Shown piece after piece: positions 1 through 5,270 of a stretch of 5,270 nt of DNA. Source of the DNA: Lentisphaeria bacterium UBA1829 (GTDB taxonomy: Bacteria > Verrucomicrobiota > Lentisphaeria > Victivallales > UBA1829); contig DDJH01000268.1 of the NCBI GenBank assembly GCA_002338895.1, positions 5,879 through 11,148 of the forward strand. Reading direction: 5' to 3'. The notes beneath the pieces are model-generated. The model was not told the DNA's origin. It made no database searches and worked only from the letters and a program-made list of their open reading frames with translations. Each line of letters opens with the position of its first letter. Within the stretch, counting starts at the first letter, position 1. Made by a program: the position numbers and the translations under genes.

Positions 1-21
1 CAGACAAAACAATTTCTTCAT
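1..21 (-). CDS. 5' end of a divergent, probably exported protein (partial)
   Basis: Only the first seven codons are inside the window; they read MKKLFCL on the minus strand. The start at 21 is supported by a strong ribosome binding site, AAGGAG, at 28-33 on the minus strand with a 6-nt spacer. A second ATG at 27-25 is in frame but directly abuts that site, so it is the less likely start. Two lysines followed by hydrophobic residues fit the beginning of a Sec signal peptide, so an exported or membrane protein is likely, but the product cannot be named. The gene is divergent from the LacI-family regulator and shares its control region, so it may answer to the same regulator (inference). Confidence 0.6.
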
Positions 22-57
22 TTTCATCTCCTTATGTTTTTTTCTGTTGTTGTTTAT

Positions 58-86
58 AAGATACCTCCTCTCTTCGGAAATGCAAA
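58..86 (-). promoter_or_regulatory. Weak candidate promoter for the divergent gene
   Basis: On the minus strand TTTGCA (86-81) and TATCTT (63-58) are separated by 17 bp; each matches the sigma70 consensus at 4 of 6 positions. Transcription would begin near 51, leaving a leader of about 30 nt before the start at 21. The -35 hexamer is part of an ATGCAAA/TTTGCAT motif that recurs across this intergenic region, so a protein bound there would block it. The assignment is tentative because the boxes are weak. Confidence 0.3.
80..86. promoter_or_regulatory. ATGCAAA motif, possible operator half-site
   Basis: This is a single ATGCAAA, identical to the left arm of the palindrome at 124-138. It overlaps the -35 box proposed for the divergent gene. 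Its role as an operator is inferred only from repetition and position. Confidence 0.35.
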
Positions 87-96
87 TCCCCATCAC

Positions 97-114
97 TTCT
101 CCGGGGACGGAGAA
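97..114. repeat. 18-bp inverted repeat between the two divergent promoters
   Basis: TTCTCCG (97-103) and CGGAGAA (108-114) are perfect 7-bp inverted arms around the 4-nt centre GGGA. It lies upstream of both candidate promoters, so neither is expected to transcribe it, and no T-run follows on either strand. It is therefore more likely a protein-binding dyad, or a remnant, than an active terminator. Its sequence is unrelated to the ATGCAAA motif nearby. Confidence 0.45.
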
Positions 115-120
115 AATTAT

Positions 121-141
121 TTCATGCAAATTTTGCATAAA
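121..141. promoter_or_regulatory. Palindromic candidate operator (ATGCAAA-T-TTTGCAT)
   Basis: Positions 124-130 (ATGCAAA) and 132-138 (TTTGCAT) form a perfect palindrome around T131. Allowing one mismatched pair (123/139), the symmetry extends to 121-141. It lies 26 bp upstream of the -35 box of the rightward promoter and is the most symmetric element in the region. It is a good candidate for a dimeric regulator, most simply the LacI-family protein encoded just downstream. It has no central CpG, unlike classical LacI-family operators, which fits the short hinge of that protein. Confidence 0.5.
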
Positions 142-150
142 CTCTTAAAA

Positions 151-160
151 AAATGCATTT
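151..160. promoter_or_regulatory. AAATGCATTT palindrome, possible second operator
   Basis: A 10-bp perfect palindrome sits just upstream of the -35 box (167-172). It shares the TGCAT core with the larger palindrome and with the motif in the promoter spacer. TGCAT begins at 134, 154 and 175, steps of 20 and 21 bp or about two helical turns, which would place bound proteins on the same DNA face. Function is inferred. Confidence 0.35.
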
Positions 161-166
161 ACACTA

Positions 167-195
167 TTGACATTTGCATAAAAATGTTGTATAAT
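167..195 (+). promoter_or_regulatory. Consensus sigma70-type promoter of the four-gene operon
   Basis: TTGACA (167-172) and TATAAT (190-195) both match the consensus exactly and are 17 bp apart, the optimal spacing. Transcription should start near 202, giving a leader of about 36 nt before the regulator start at 238. A promoter this strong in front of a regulator gene and a secreted enzyme makes sense if it is normally repressed; the TTTGCAT copy in its spacer supports that reading. Confidence 0.88.
173..179. promoter_or_regulatory. TTTGCAT motif inside the promoter spacer, possible repressor site
   Basis: TTTGCAT begins immediately after the -35 hexamer and lies wholly within the 17-bp spacer of the rightward promoter. 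A regulator bound here would compete directly with RNA polymerase, so this copy suggests repression and not activation. It is one arm only; the opposite arm is not well conserved. Confidence 0.35.
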
Positions 196-237
196 GAAAG
201 AGAAAACAAAACGACAGAGCAAGAGGAGTGACAACCG

Positions 238-1218
238 ATGAAAATGGTCAAACAGCGCGCTTCTTCCGGAGTCCTTGCGAAAGTTGCACAACGAGCCAAT
301 GTATCCGGCGGCACGGTCAGCCGGGTGTTCAACAACAGTTTTCTGATCCCGCCGGAGACCCGCAGCCGCGTGCTTTCCGCGGCGAGGGAACTGGGATACC
401 GTCCGCGGGTCGGCGTCCGCAACAAGCAGATTGCACTGGTCACCGAACCGCCGCACAAGACCGTCATGGGCGGATATGTCAACACGCTCACGCAGTACAT
501 CTGCTATGCGCTCTCCTGCGCGGACGCCGGAATCACGATGATTACGGAGGACCGGATCGACAATCTCCAGAACTGCTGGTTCGACGGAATCATCGGCATC
601 GCATGGGAAAGCCGGACCATTGAACTGCTGAAAACTCTGAAAAACGTTCCGATCGTCTGGCTGAGCGATGAACATGCGGATTCGTTTCACACCATCTTTC
701 TCGACTGCGAAGCAACCGGCCGTCTTGCCGGGAACTACCTCTATTCCAAGGGCCACCGCAAAGTCGCCGTCATTCACGAATCCGACTACACCGGCCGCGG
801 ACGGATGAAGGGGTTCCGCGACGTCTTTCTTGAACAGGGCGGAACTCCGGAGCAGATCTGCGACATCCTGTGCACCGTTCCTCTTCATCTGGCGGTCAAG
901 CATGTGCTGGACTTCGGCGCAACCGCTCTCTGGGTGACCGGCGAGGATATGAAAGTGATCGAAGTCAACTGGCTTCTCCAGGAGCTGGCCGGGGTTCGTG
1001 TGCCGGAGGATATCTCGCTGATGGGGTTTGAAAATCCCGGCATTTCCGAGTTCCAGCGTCCTTCTCTGACCACGATTGCCAGTCCTCTGCGCGAGATTGC
1101 GGAAAAAGCCGTGGAGCTGGTCCTCAGCGAAGGAATTTCCACTCTGCAGCGCATTGAGCTTCCCGTCCGCCTGATTGAACGCAATTCCGTTCGTGCGCTC
1201 GATGTGCGCAATGGATGA
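238..1218 (+). CDS. LacI-family transcriptional regulator with an unusually short hinge
   Basis: This 326-residue cytoplasmic DNA-binding regulator has an N-terminal helix-turn-helix at about residues 12-33 (VAQRANVSGGTVSRVFNN), then the PETRSRVL...ELGYRP segment typical of the LacI family to residue 56. A type-1 periplasmic-binding-like sensor domain follows from about 64 to the end. Landmarks include YSKGHRKVAVI, GRMKGFRDVFLEQGG and VPEDISLMGFENPGISEFQRPSLTTI. The sensor should bind a sugar or oligosaccharide, identity unknown. From the YRP proline to the first sensor strand there are about 9 residues against about 15 in E. coli LacI, so the canonical hinge helix is probably missing. The start at 238 has the ribosome binding site AGAGGAG (222-228) at 9 nt. 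It is the first gene of the operon and probably regulates itself and the genes downstream (inference). Confidence 0.93.
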   Translation: MKMVKQRASSGVLAKVAQRANVSGGTVSRVFNNSFLIPPETRSRVLSAARELGYRPRVGVRNKQIALVTEPPHKTVMGGYVNTLTQYICYALSCADAGITMITEDRIDNLQNCWFDGIIGIAWESRTIELLKTLKNVPIVWLSDEHADSFHTIFLDCEATGRLAGNYLYSKGHRKVAVIHESDYTGRGRMKGFRDVFLEQGGTPEQICDILCTVPLHLAVKHVLDFGATALWVTGEDMKVIEVNWLLQELAGVRVPEDISLMGFENPGISEFQRPSLTTIASPLREIAEKAVELVLSEGISTLQRIELPVRLIERNSVRALDVRNG

Positions 1219-1275
1219 ATCACGAAAATAGAAACCGCTTCGAACAGCATACTTCAAATAAACATAATCAACAAA

Positions 1276-1282
1276 AAGGAAG
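1276..1282 (+). promoter_or_regulatory. Ribosome binding site fixing the glycoside hydrolase start
   Basis: AAGGAAG lies 7 nt before the ATG at 1290. This favours 1290 over the in-frame ATG at 1215, which overlaps the regulator stop codon, has no such site, and would add 25 polar residues in front of a good signal peptide. Confidence 0.8.
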
Positions 1283-1289
1283 ACAGAGT

Positions 1290-3347
1290 ATGAACGGATT
1301 TCGTAAATGGGCGCTGCTTCTCTCTTTTTCCGCGCTGGTGTCCGCCGTCGCGGGGGAGTTGAATGTCAAGCCGGATCAGCTGGAGGCCCGCTACCGGGCA
1401 AAAGTCGGAATGAAGGACGGTGCCATCTGGATCCGGACCGATACCGCGGAGTGGGATTCCGGTCTGCGGATCAATCCGCCGAAGGGAAAGAAATTTGATT
1501 TCTCCAACGCGAAATATCTTGCGGTCGATGTGGAGAACTGCTCCAAGGACCGTCAGCTTCGGATGACCATGCATATTACAAGCGGAAAGCGGGGAAACAA
1601 GAGTTCCAGCCATGTCGATCTTCCGCACCGGGAGGTGAATACCGGAATCGGACTCAATCCCGGCGAGAAGCGGACGATGCGGATCTATCTGCCGCATGCA
1701 TCGCTCTTTACCGCTCCAGAAGGCGGACGCAATTTCAGGAATCCGCTTGACACCGCCCGGATCAACAGCATTGAATTCAAGATGCAGTGGCCGTTCGAAG
1801 CCGGACGCCGGGATCTGCTGAACTGCCGTCTGACCAACCTTCGTCTGGAAGGGGAACCCGACACCGCCCGGAAGGTCACCGGGATGGGAGAGCGCTACTT
1901 CCCCTTCATTGATGTCTATGGACAGTACAAGCATCTGGAGTGGCCGGAGAAGATTCACCGCGATCAGGATCTGGTCGATGCGCACAAACGGGAGCTTGCC
2001 GAACTGGAGAAGACCCCCGCTCCCGCCACATGGGATCGTTTCGGCGGATGGGCGGACGGCCCGAAGCTGAAGGCGACCGGCAATTTCCGGGTGACGAAAT
2101 ATCTGGGAAAATGGTTCTTTGTCGATCCGGACGGACATCTCTTCTGGTCGACCGGTCTTGACGTGCTCCGCACCCATACCGACGCCACACAGGGACGCGG
2201 ACATGAAAAATGGTTCTCGCAGCCCGTCCCCGCGGATGGAACTCTCCCGTTCACCCACTGGAATCTGCAGAAGAAATACGGGAAGAAAAACTACGAGAAC
2301 GATTTCTACAACGTCCTTTCGAAACGTCTCAAAGCCTGGGGCATCAACACGATCGGCAACTGGGCGGCGGGCGACTACATGCGCAAAGGCGATCTGCCCT
2401 ACACCATGCAGCTGGCCGACTTCGCAAAGGATTATCCCCGTTTCGCTGGGAGCAAGGTCAAATTCTACGATGTCTTTGATCCGCAGTTCGAGAAGAAAAT
2501 GGGCAATATTCTCCGCGACCGCGCCGCAGAGGATCCGGCCATCCGCAAATCGATCACCGATCCTCTCTGCATCGGCTACTTCATCGACAACGAACTGCAG
2601 TTCAACAACATCATCCCCGCCGTGATGAGCGCTCTCCCGACCCAGCCTGCGAAAGTCGCCTTCCTCGACGACCTCAAAAAGAAGTACGGGAAGATCGCGG
2701 ATCTCAACAAGGCGTGGAAGACGGACTATGCGGACTGGAACGCGCTTGCCGCTTCCCGCACCGCCCCGAAAAGCACCGATGCGTTCCGCAAGGACAGCGA
2801 GGCGTTCTACAAGAAGTTCGTGAACCGGTATTTTGAAACCTGCCGGAAAGGGATCAAGAAAACTGCGCCGGAGCGTCTGTATCTCGGCTGCCGTTTTGTC
2901 GGATTCCGTCAGAAAGGCTCGGTCTGGGAGGCCGCCGCGAAACATTGCGATGTAATCAGTGTCAATACCTACAGCAACAGCGTGTACAACACGAACCGGG
3001 GCGACTTCCGCGACCGGCCGATCCTGGTCGGCGAGTTCCACTTCGGAACCTATGACCGCGGCATGTTCAGCTCCAGTCTCGCTCCGGTGGGCGATCAGAA
3101 GGAGCGCGCGACCAGTTACACCCGGTTCGTGCAGGGCGCGCTGGCGCATCCGAACTTTGTCGGAACGCACTGGTTCCAGTTCCGCGATCAGCCGCTGACC
3201 GGCCGTTACGACGGGGAAGGCTATCAGATCGGATTCGTGGATGTCGCGGACACCCCGTATCCGGAACTGACCCGCGCCGCCCGCGAGGTCGGAGAGAATA
3301 TGTACCGCTATCGCGTGAACGGAAAATTGGAAAACTCCATGAAATAA
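1290..3347 (+). CDS. Secreted GH50/beta-agarase-like glycoside hydrolase
   Basis: This 685-residue exported enzyme probably cleaves beta-linked galactan-type polysaccharide. Residues 1-21 are a signal peptide (RKW, a hydrophobic core, then AVA before GEL). Residues about 22-190 form a beta-rich domain resembling the CBM-like module in front of GH50 catalytic domains. The GH50 signature block [16 protein letters not shown] is at 204-219, and the clan GH-A barrel runs from about 246 to 680. Landmarks are FGGWADGP (251-258), [19 protein letters not shown] (273-291), YFIDNELQF with Asn434-Glu435, [11 protein letters not shown] (466-476), VGEFHFGT with Glu582, and [13 protein letters not shown] around Trp628. 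Glu435 is the likely acid/base and Glu582 the likely nucleophile. Their 147-residue separation is close to the 161 I recall for Aga50D. True agarase activity is not proven; another galactan could be the substrate. Regulation is probably by the upstream LacI-type protein. Confidence 0.9.
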   Translation: MNGFRKWALLLSFSALVSAVAGELNVKPDQLEARYRAKVGMKDGAIWIRTDTAEWDSGLRINPPKGKKFDFSNAKYLAVDVENCSKDRQLRMTMHITSGKRGNKSSSHVDLPHREVNTGIGLNPGEKRTMRIYLPHASLFTAPEGGRNFRNPLDTARINSIEFKMQWPFEAGRRDLLNCRLTNLRLEGEPDTARKVTGMGERYFPFIDVYGQYKHLEWPEKIHRDQDLVDAHKRELAELEKTPAPATWDRFGGWADGPKLKATGNFRVTKYLGKWFFVDPDGHLFWSTGLDVLRTHTDATQGRGHEKWFSQPVPADGTLPFTHWNLQKKYGKKNYENDFYNVLSKRLKAWGINTIGNWAAGDYMRKGDLPYTMQLADFAKDYPRFAGSKVKFYDVFDPQFEKKMGNILRDRAAEDPAIRKSITDPLCIGYFIDNELQFNNIIPAVMSALPTQPAKVAFLDDLKKKYGKIADLNKAWKTDYADWNALAASRTAPKSTDAFRKDSEAFYKKFVNRYFETCRKGIKKTAPERLYLGCRFVGFRQKGSVWEAAAKHCDVISVNTYSNSVYNTNRGDFRDRPILVGEFHFGTYDRGMFSSSLAPVGDQKERATSYTRFVQGALAHPNFVGTHWFQFRDQPLTGRYDGEGYQIGFVDVADTPYPELTRAAREVGENMYRYRVNGKLENSMK

Positions 3348-3378
3348 GGTTTCTGCAGAAAAAAAGGGAGAACGAAAA

Positions 3379-4119
3379 ATGACGATCCATCCTCGCAAAT
3401 TTACGCTTGTGGAGCTCCTCGTGGTCATTGCGATCATCGCGATCCTCGCGGCGCTGCTCCTGCCGGCTCTCGACAAGGCCCGCAAAAAGGCCCAGAGCAT
3501 CTCCTGCGTTGGGAATATGACCCAGATCAGCAAGCTGATGACCTTCTATCAGACCGACAACGACGACTGGTGCATGGCTGCAACCATCTATGGTACCCCA
3601 TGGGTTGTCCTCGGTGCGGAACGCTATAATCTGAAAAAGGAGACTTACCACTGCCCCGGCGAACCGGTCTTCAAGTGGAACGAAACCAATTTGAACGACA
3701 ACTCCCAGTGGGTCAACTACGGCTTGAACATCTACAGTTTCGGAGAATCCCTTTCCGGTTCCGGTCTGAACAAAGGGGCCAAACTGCACAAGGTGCAGGA
3801 GTATTCCCGCTTCGGGCGGAACTCCTCCCTCGGCGTCTTTGTCGACACCGTTCCGCGGGATGGCATGTACAACGGCAAAATCCGCAATGGAAGCGGCTAC
3901 GCAACCTACTGGGAGGTGGACAATGAGGTCGCTCCGTACAACAGCTCCGGCGTGTGGAGTCCCGCCTATGTCCGCCACAACGACCGCGCCAATGTGGTGA
4001 TGTTCGACGGCCATGTCCAGTCGCTGAGCTATAAAACGCTTCGCTACGATCTCGACAGCTATGCCAATCCGACCGGCTGGTGGAGCACCAATCTGTATAA
4101 CAGAAACTGGCCGGAGTGA
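3379..4119 (+). CDS. Pseudopilin-like protein, prepilin N-terminus and H-X9-DG C-terminus
   Basis: This 246-residue protein has a class III (type IV prepilin-like) signal: a short basic leader ending PRK7, then F8-T-L-V-E12, with the conserved glutamate at mature position 5. A hydrophobic helix to about residue 31 and a polar helix (DKARKKAQ) follow. The residue before the cleavage site is Lys instead of the usual Gly. The outer domain has C43-x-x-N and YHCPGEP motifs, nine tryptophans, and His200 followed nine residues later by Asp210-Gly211, the H-X9-DG signature of a family expanded in Planctomycetota and Lentisphaerota. Its function is unknown; it should be anchored in the inner membrane facing outward, or assembled into a pseudopilus. 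AAGGGAG (3364-3370) lies 8 nt before the ATG. It starts 31 nt after the hydrolase, so the two are probably co-transcribed. No pilus or secretion assembly genes are nearby. Confidence 0.9.
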   Translation: MTIHPRKFTLVELLVVIAIIAILAALLLPALDKARKKAQSISCVGNMTQISKLMTFYQTDNDDWCMAATIYGTPWVVLGAERYNLKKETYHCPGEPVFKWNETNLNDNSQWVNYGLNIYSFGESLSGSGLNKGAKLHKVQEYSRFGRNSSLGVFVDTVPRDGMYNGKIRNGSGYATYWEVDNEVAPYNSSGVWSPAYVRHNDRANVVMFDGHVQSLSYKTLRYDLDSYANPTGWWSTNLYNRNWPE

Positions 4120-4127
4120 TTCCGGCC
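4109..4127 (+). repeat. Stem-loop at the junction of the two pseudopilin genes
   Basis: GGCCGGA (4109-4115) and TCCGGCC (4121-4127) pair perfectly over 7 bp around the loop GTGAT, which contains the TGA stop codon of the first pseudopilin gene. It is followed by TTGTAAAAAA and not a T-run, so it is not a convincing intrinsic terminator. It could be an mRNA processing or stability element, or a partial attenuator, setting unequal levels of the two proteins (inference). Confidence 0.5.
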
Positions 4128-4142
4128 TTGTAAAAAAGGGAA

Positions 4143-4150
4143 AAGGAAGG
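4143..4150 (+). promoter_or_regulatory. Ribosome binding site fixing the second pseudopilin start
   Basis: AAGGAAGG lies 6 nt before the ATG at 4157. It rules out the longer in-frame start at 4061, which lies within the preceding gene and would put 32 polar residues ahead of the prepilin leader. Confidence 0.8.
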
Positions 4151-4156
4151 AAAACG

Positions 4157-4915
4157 ATGAAAAAACAATTTTCTCAGCACGCCTTCACTCTGATAGAGCT
4201 CCTCATCGTCATTGCGATCATTGCGGTCCTGGCGGCTCTGCTGCTGCCCGCTCTGAACAAGGCGCGGGCCAAGGCCAAGGACATGAGCTGTCTTTCCAAT
4301 CTGAAACAGGTCGGTTTTCTCCTGTATCAGTACTGCGACGCCAACGACGGAGCCTTCCCGAAATACAACGGCCTCCTGACCGCCGGAAGCACCTGCTATT
4401 CCGGCGCACAGGGCCGCTGGCAGGACGGTCTCTACGCCCTGAAATCCGGAAAGGACGTCAAAAACAAGCTCCACTGGAAAACCGACAGCAATACCGACCC
4501 GAGCCGCCCGCACGACGTCCTCGGCTGTCCCGCGCAGGACGATCTCCCGTGGAACGACACCGCAAACAAAGTCTACGGTTTCATGGCCCACTACCTGATC
4601 AACGGCTATATCAGCAACTATGAAAATCCATGGTCCGGCTACACCAATTATGCCACCCGCAACCTCGGGAAGGTCAGACAGGCCTCCCGGAAAATGGCGG
4701 TGATCGACGGCGACGCCAGAAAACGGACCGACTGCTCCGGCCCCTACTGCGAAACCACTTCCCAGATGTATTACGCACCGAACGACCGGAAACGCCATCT
4801 CAGCGGAAGAGGAGTCAACGTCCTCTTTGTCGACGGTCATGTGGAGTCCCGTCTTTTCTCCTCCATCCCCACCAACATCAACGCGACCAACGGGTGTCCG
4901 TTCTGGGGCAAGTGA
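4157..4915 (+). CDS. Second pseudopilin-like protein with prepilin N-terminus
   Basis: This 252-residue protein is a diverged relative of its upstream neighbour. The leader MKKQFSQHA is followed by F10-T-L-I-E14, a hydrophobic helix to about residue 33 and a polar helix ([12 protein letters not shown]). The predicted cleavage site again lacks glycine; Ala9 is at -1. Shared landmarks are C45-x-x-N-L-K-Q and a CPAQDD block equivalent to CPGEP in the first protein. [10 protein letters not shown] segment near the end corresponds to the H-X9-DG signature, but His214 is separated from Asp226-Gly227 by 11 residues. It has seven cysteines (three in the neighbour), so extracytoplasmic disulfides are plausible. 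It is the last gene of the operon, 37 nt after the first pseudopilin and 43 nt before the terminator stem. Function is unknown; the pair may form a heteromeric pseudopilus or surface complex with the exported hydrolase (inference). Confidence 0.9.
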   Translation: MKKQFSQHAFTLIELLIVIAIIAVLAALLLPALNKARAKAKDMSCLSNLKQVGFLLYQYCDANDGAFPKYNGLLTAGSTCYSGAQGRWQDGLYALKSGKDVKNKLHWKTDSNTDPSRPHDVLGCPAQDDLPWNDTANKVYGFMAHYLINGYISNYENPWSGYTNYATRNLGKVRQASRKMAVIDGDARKRTDCSGPYCETTSQMYYAPNDRKRHLSGRGVNVLFVDGHVESRLFSSIPTNINATNGCPFWGK

Positions 4916-4958
4916 TCTCATCACGCCCCTCCCTCGTCAGGAGTCGCCTGCAGGACTG

Positions 4959-4994
4959 GCCGGATTGCGGCGGAAACGCTCAATCCGGCTTTTT
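4959..4994 (+). terminator. Rho-independent terminator of the operon
   Basis: GCCGGATTG (4959-4967) pairs perfectly with CAATCCGGC (4981-4989) and is followed by five T (4990-4994). Inside, GCG (4970-4972) and CGC (4977-4979) can pair under a GAAA tetraloop, a stable GNRA type. The T-run is on the plus strand only, so it terminates the rightward operon. On the minus strand the same hairpin is followed by CAGTCC and should terminate poorly. The right arm and T-run lie inside the last codons of larB, whose stop codon (4982-4980) begins in the stem. Confidence 0.9.
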
Positions 4995-5270
4995 GATCTG
5001 ATTCAGAATGCGGACCGCGGCGCAGCCCGCGCCGAAGCCGTTGTCGATGTTGACGACCGTCACGCCCGAGGCGCAGCTGTTGAGCATGGCCAGAAGCGCG
5101 GTCACTCCCCCGAAGGAGGTCCCGTATCCGACGCTGGTCGGAACCGCGATCACCGGACAGGCCACCAGTCCCGCCGTCACGCTGGGAAGCGCCCCCTCCA
5201 TCCCCGCGACGGCCAGAATGACATCGGCTTTCCGCAGACGCTCAAGCTGATTCAGAAGCCGGTGAAGACC
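4980..5270 (-). CDS. larB: LarB, nickel-pincer cofactor biosynthesis (C-terminal 96 residues)
   Basis: The frame is open to the right edge of the window, so the N-terminal part (well over half of a roughly 250-residue protein) is missing. LarB is an AIR carboxylase (PurE)-like cytoplasmic enzyme. It carboxylates nicotinic acid adenine dinucleotide and releases AMP, the first step to the nickel-pincer nucleotide used by LarA lactate racemase and its relatives. Recognisable blocks are [47 protein letters not shown] and [14 protein letters not shown]. The Glu of GMEG and the Cys of NSCAS are 41 residues apart, matching my recollection of catalytic Glu180 and Cys221 in Lactiplantibacillus plantarum LarB. 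The gene converges on the operon, with 64 nt between the two stop codons, and appears functionally unrelated. The last codons (KKPD) coincide with the plus-strand terminator. Other lar genes would lie outside the window. Confidence 0.95.
   Translation of the reverse strand, partial: GLHRLLNQLERLRKADVILAVAGMEGALPSVTAGLVACPVIAVPTSVGYGTSFGGVTALLAMLNSCASGVTVVNIDNGFGAGCAAVRILNQIKKPD

Noticed and set aside
34..231. Small plus-strand open frame in the control region
   Set aside because: It spans the promoter and operator motifs, starts upstream of the transcription start, and has no ribosome binding site.
145..1257. Minus-strand open frame opposite the LacI-type regulator
   Set aside because: It would run through the consensus promoter region and has no domain resemblance; the plus strand clearly encodes a regulator.
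1219..1289. Possible internal promoter (TTCGAA near 1239, CATAAT at 1263) before the hydrolase
   Set aside because: The hexamers match the consensus poorly and the gap is short; read-through from the upstream consensus promoter is sufficient.
3350..3361. Perfect 12-bp palindrome TTTCTGCAGAAA just after the hydrolase stop
   Set aside because: It leaves no loop for an RNA hairpin, has no T-run, and no second copy was noticed; probably chance in an AT-rich gap.
1254..3533. Long open frame on the minus strand opposite the glycoside hydrolase (759 codons)
   Set aside because: It lies entirely antisense to a gene with clear family motifs and signal peptide, has no recognisable domain, and is explained by G+C-biased codon use on the plus strand.
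3067..4924. Further minus-strand open frames opposite the pseudopilin genes
   Set aside because: They are low-complexity, Gly/Val- and Arg-rich translations with no motif, and the opposite strand encodes well-supported proteins with their own ribosome binding sites.
5008..5250. Plus-strand open frame opposite larB
   Set aside because: The minus strand matches conserved LarB blocks throughout, so this frame is a shadow.

Overview
The window looks like chromosomal DNA from a Lentisphaerota bacterium close to Victivallis. This is inferred from gene content, not from a marker gene. The signs are large pseudopilin-like proteins with an FTL(V/I)ELL(V/I)VIAIIA N-terminus placed next to a secreted glycoside hydrolase, a LacI-type regulator, strong AGGA-type ribosome binding sites and moderately high G+C coding sequence with an AT-rich control region. 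There are no tRNA or rRNA genes, CRISPR arrays or insertion sequences.

Layout: positions 1-21 hold the first seven codons of a minus-strand gene, probably exported, that runs off the left edge. The AT-rich intergenic region 22-237 carries a consensus sigma70-type promoter (TTGACA, 17 bp, TATAAT) reading right, and a weak candidate promoter reading left. It also holds several copies of ATGCAAA/TTTGCAT, including a 15-bp perfect palindrome, which look like operator sites. To the right are four co-directional genes: a LacI-family regulator (238-1218), a secreted GH50/agarase-like glycoside hydrolase (1290-3347), and two pseudopilin-like proteins (3379-4119 and 4157-4915). The gaps between them are 71, 31 and 37 nt. 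A clear rho-independent terminator at 4959-4994 closes the unit. Its 3' part lies inside the last codons of a convergent gene, larB (4980-5270, minus, 5' end missing), which is a housekeeping-type neighbour of the nickel-pincer cofactor pathway.

Together, the promoter, operators, regulator, exported enzyme, two pseudopilins and terminator form a compact, self-contained transcription unit. The simplest reading is a sugar-responsive, self-regulated locus for extracellular breakdown of a galactan-like polysaccharide. What the pseudopilins do there is not explained by known pathways: no type II secretion or type IV pilus assembly gene is present. That coupling is the most interesting feature of the window.
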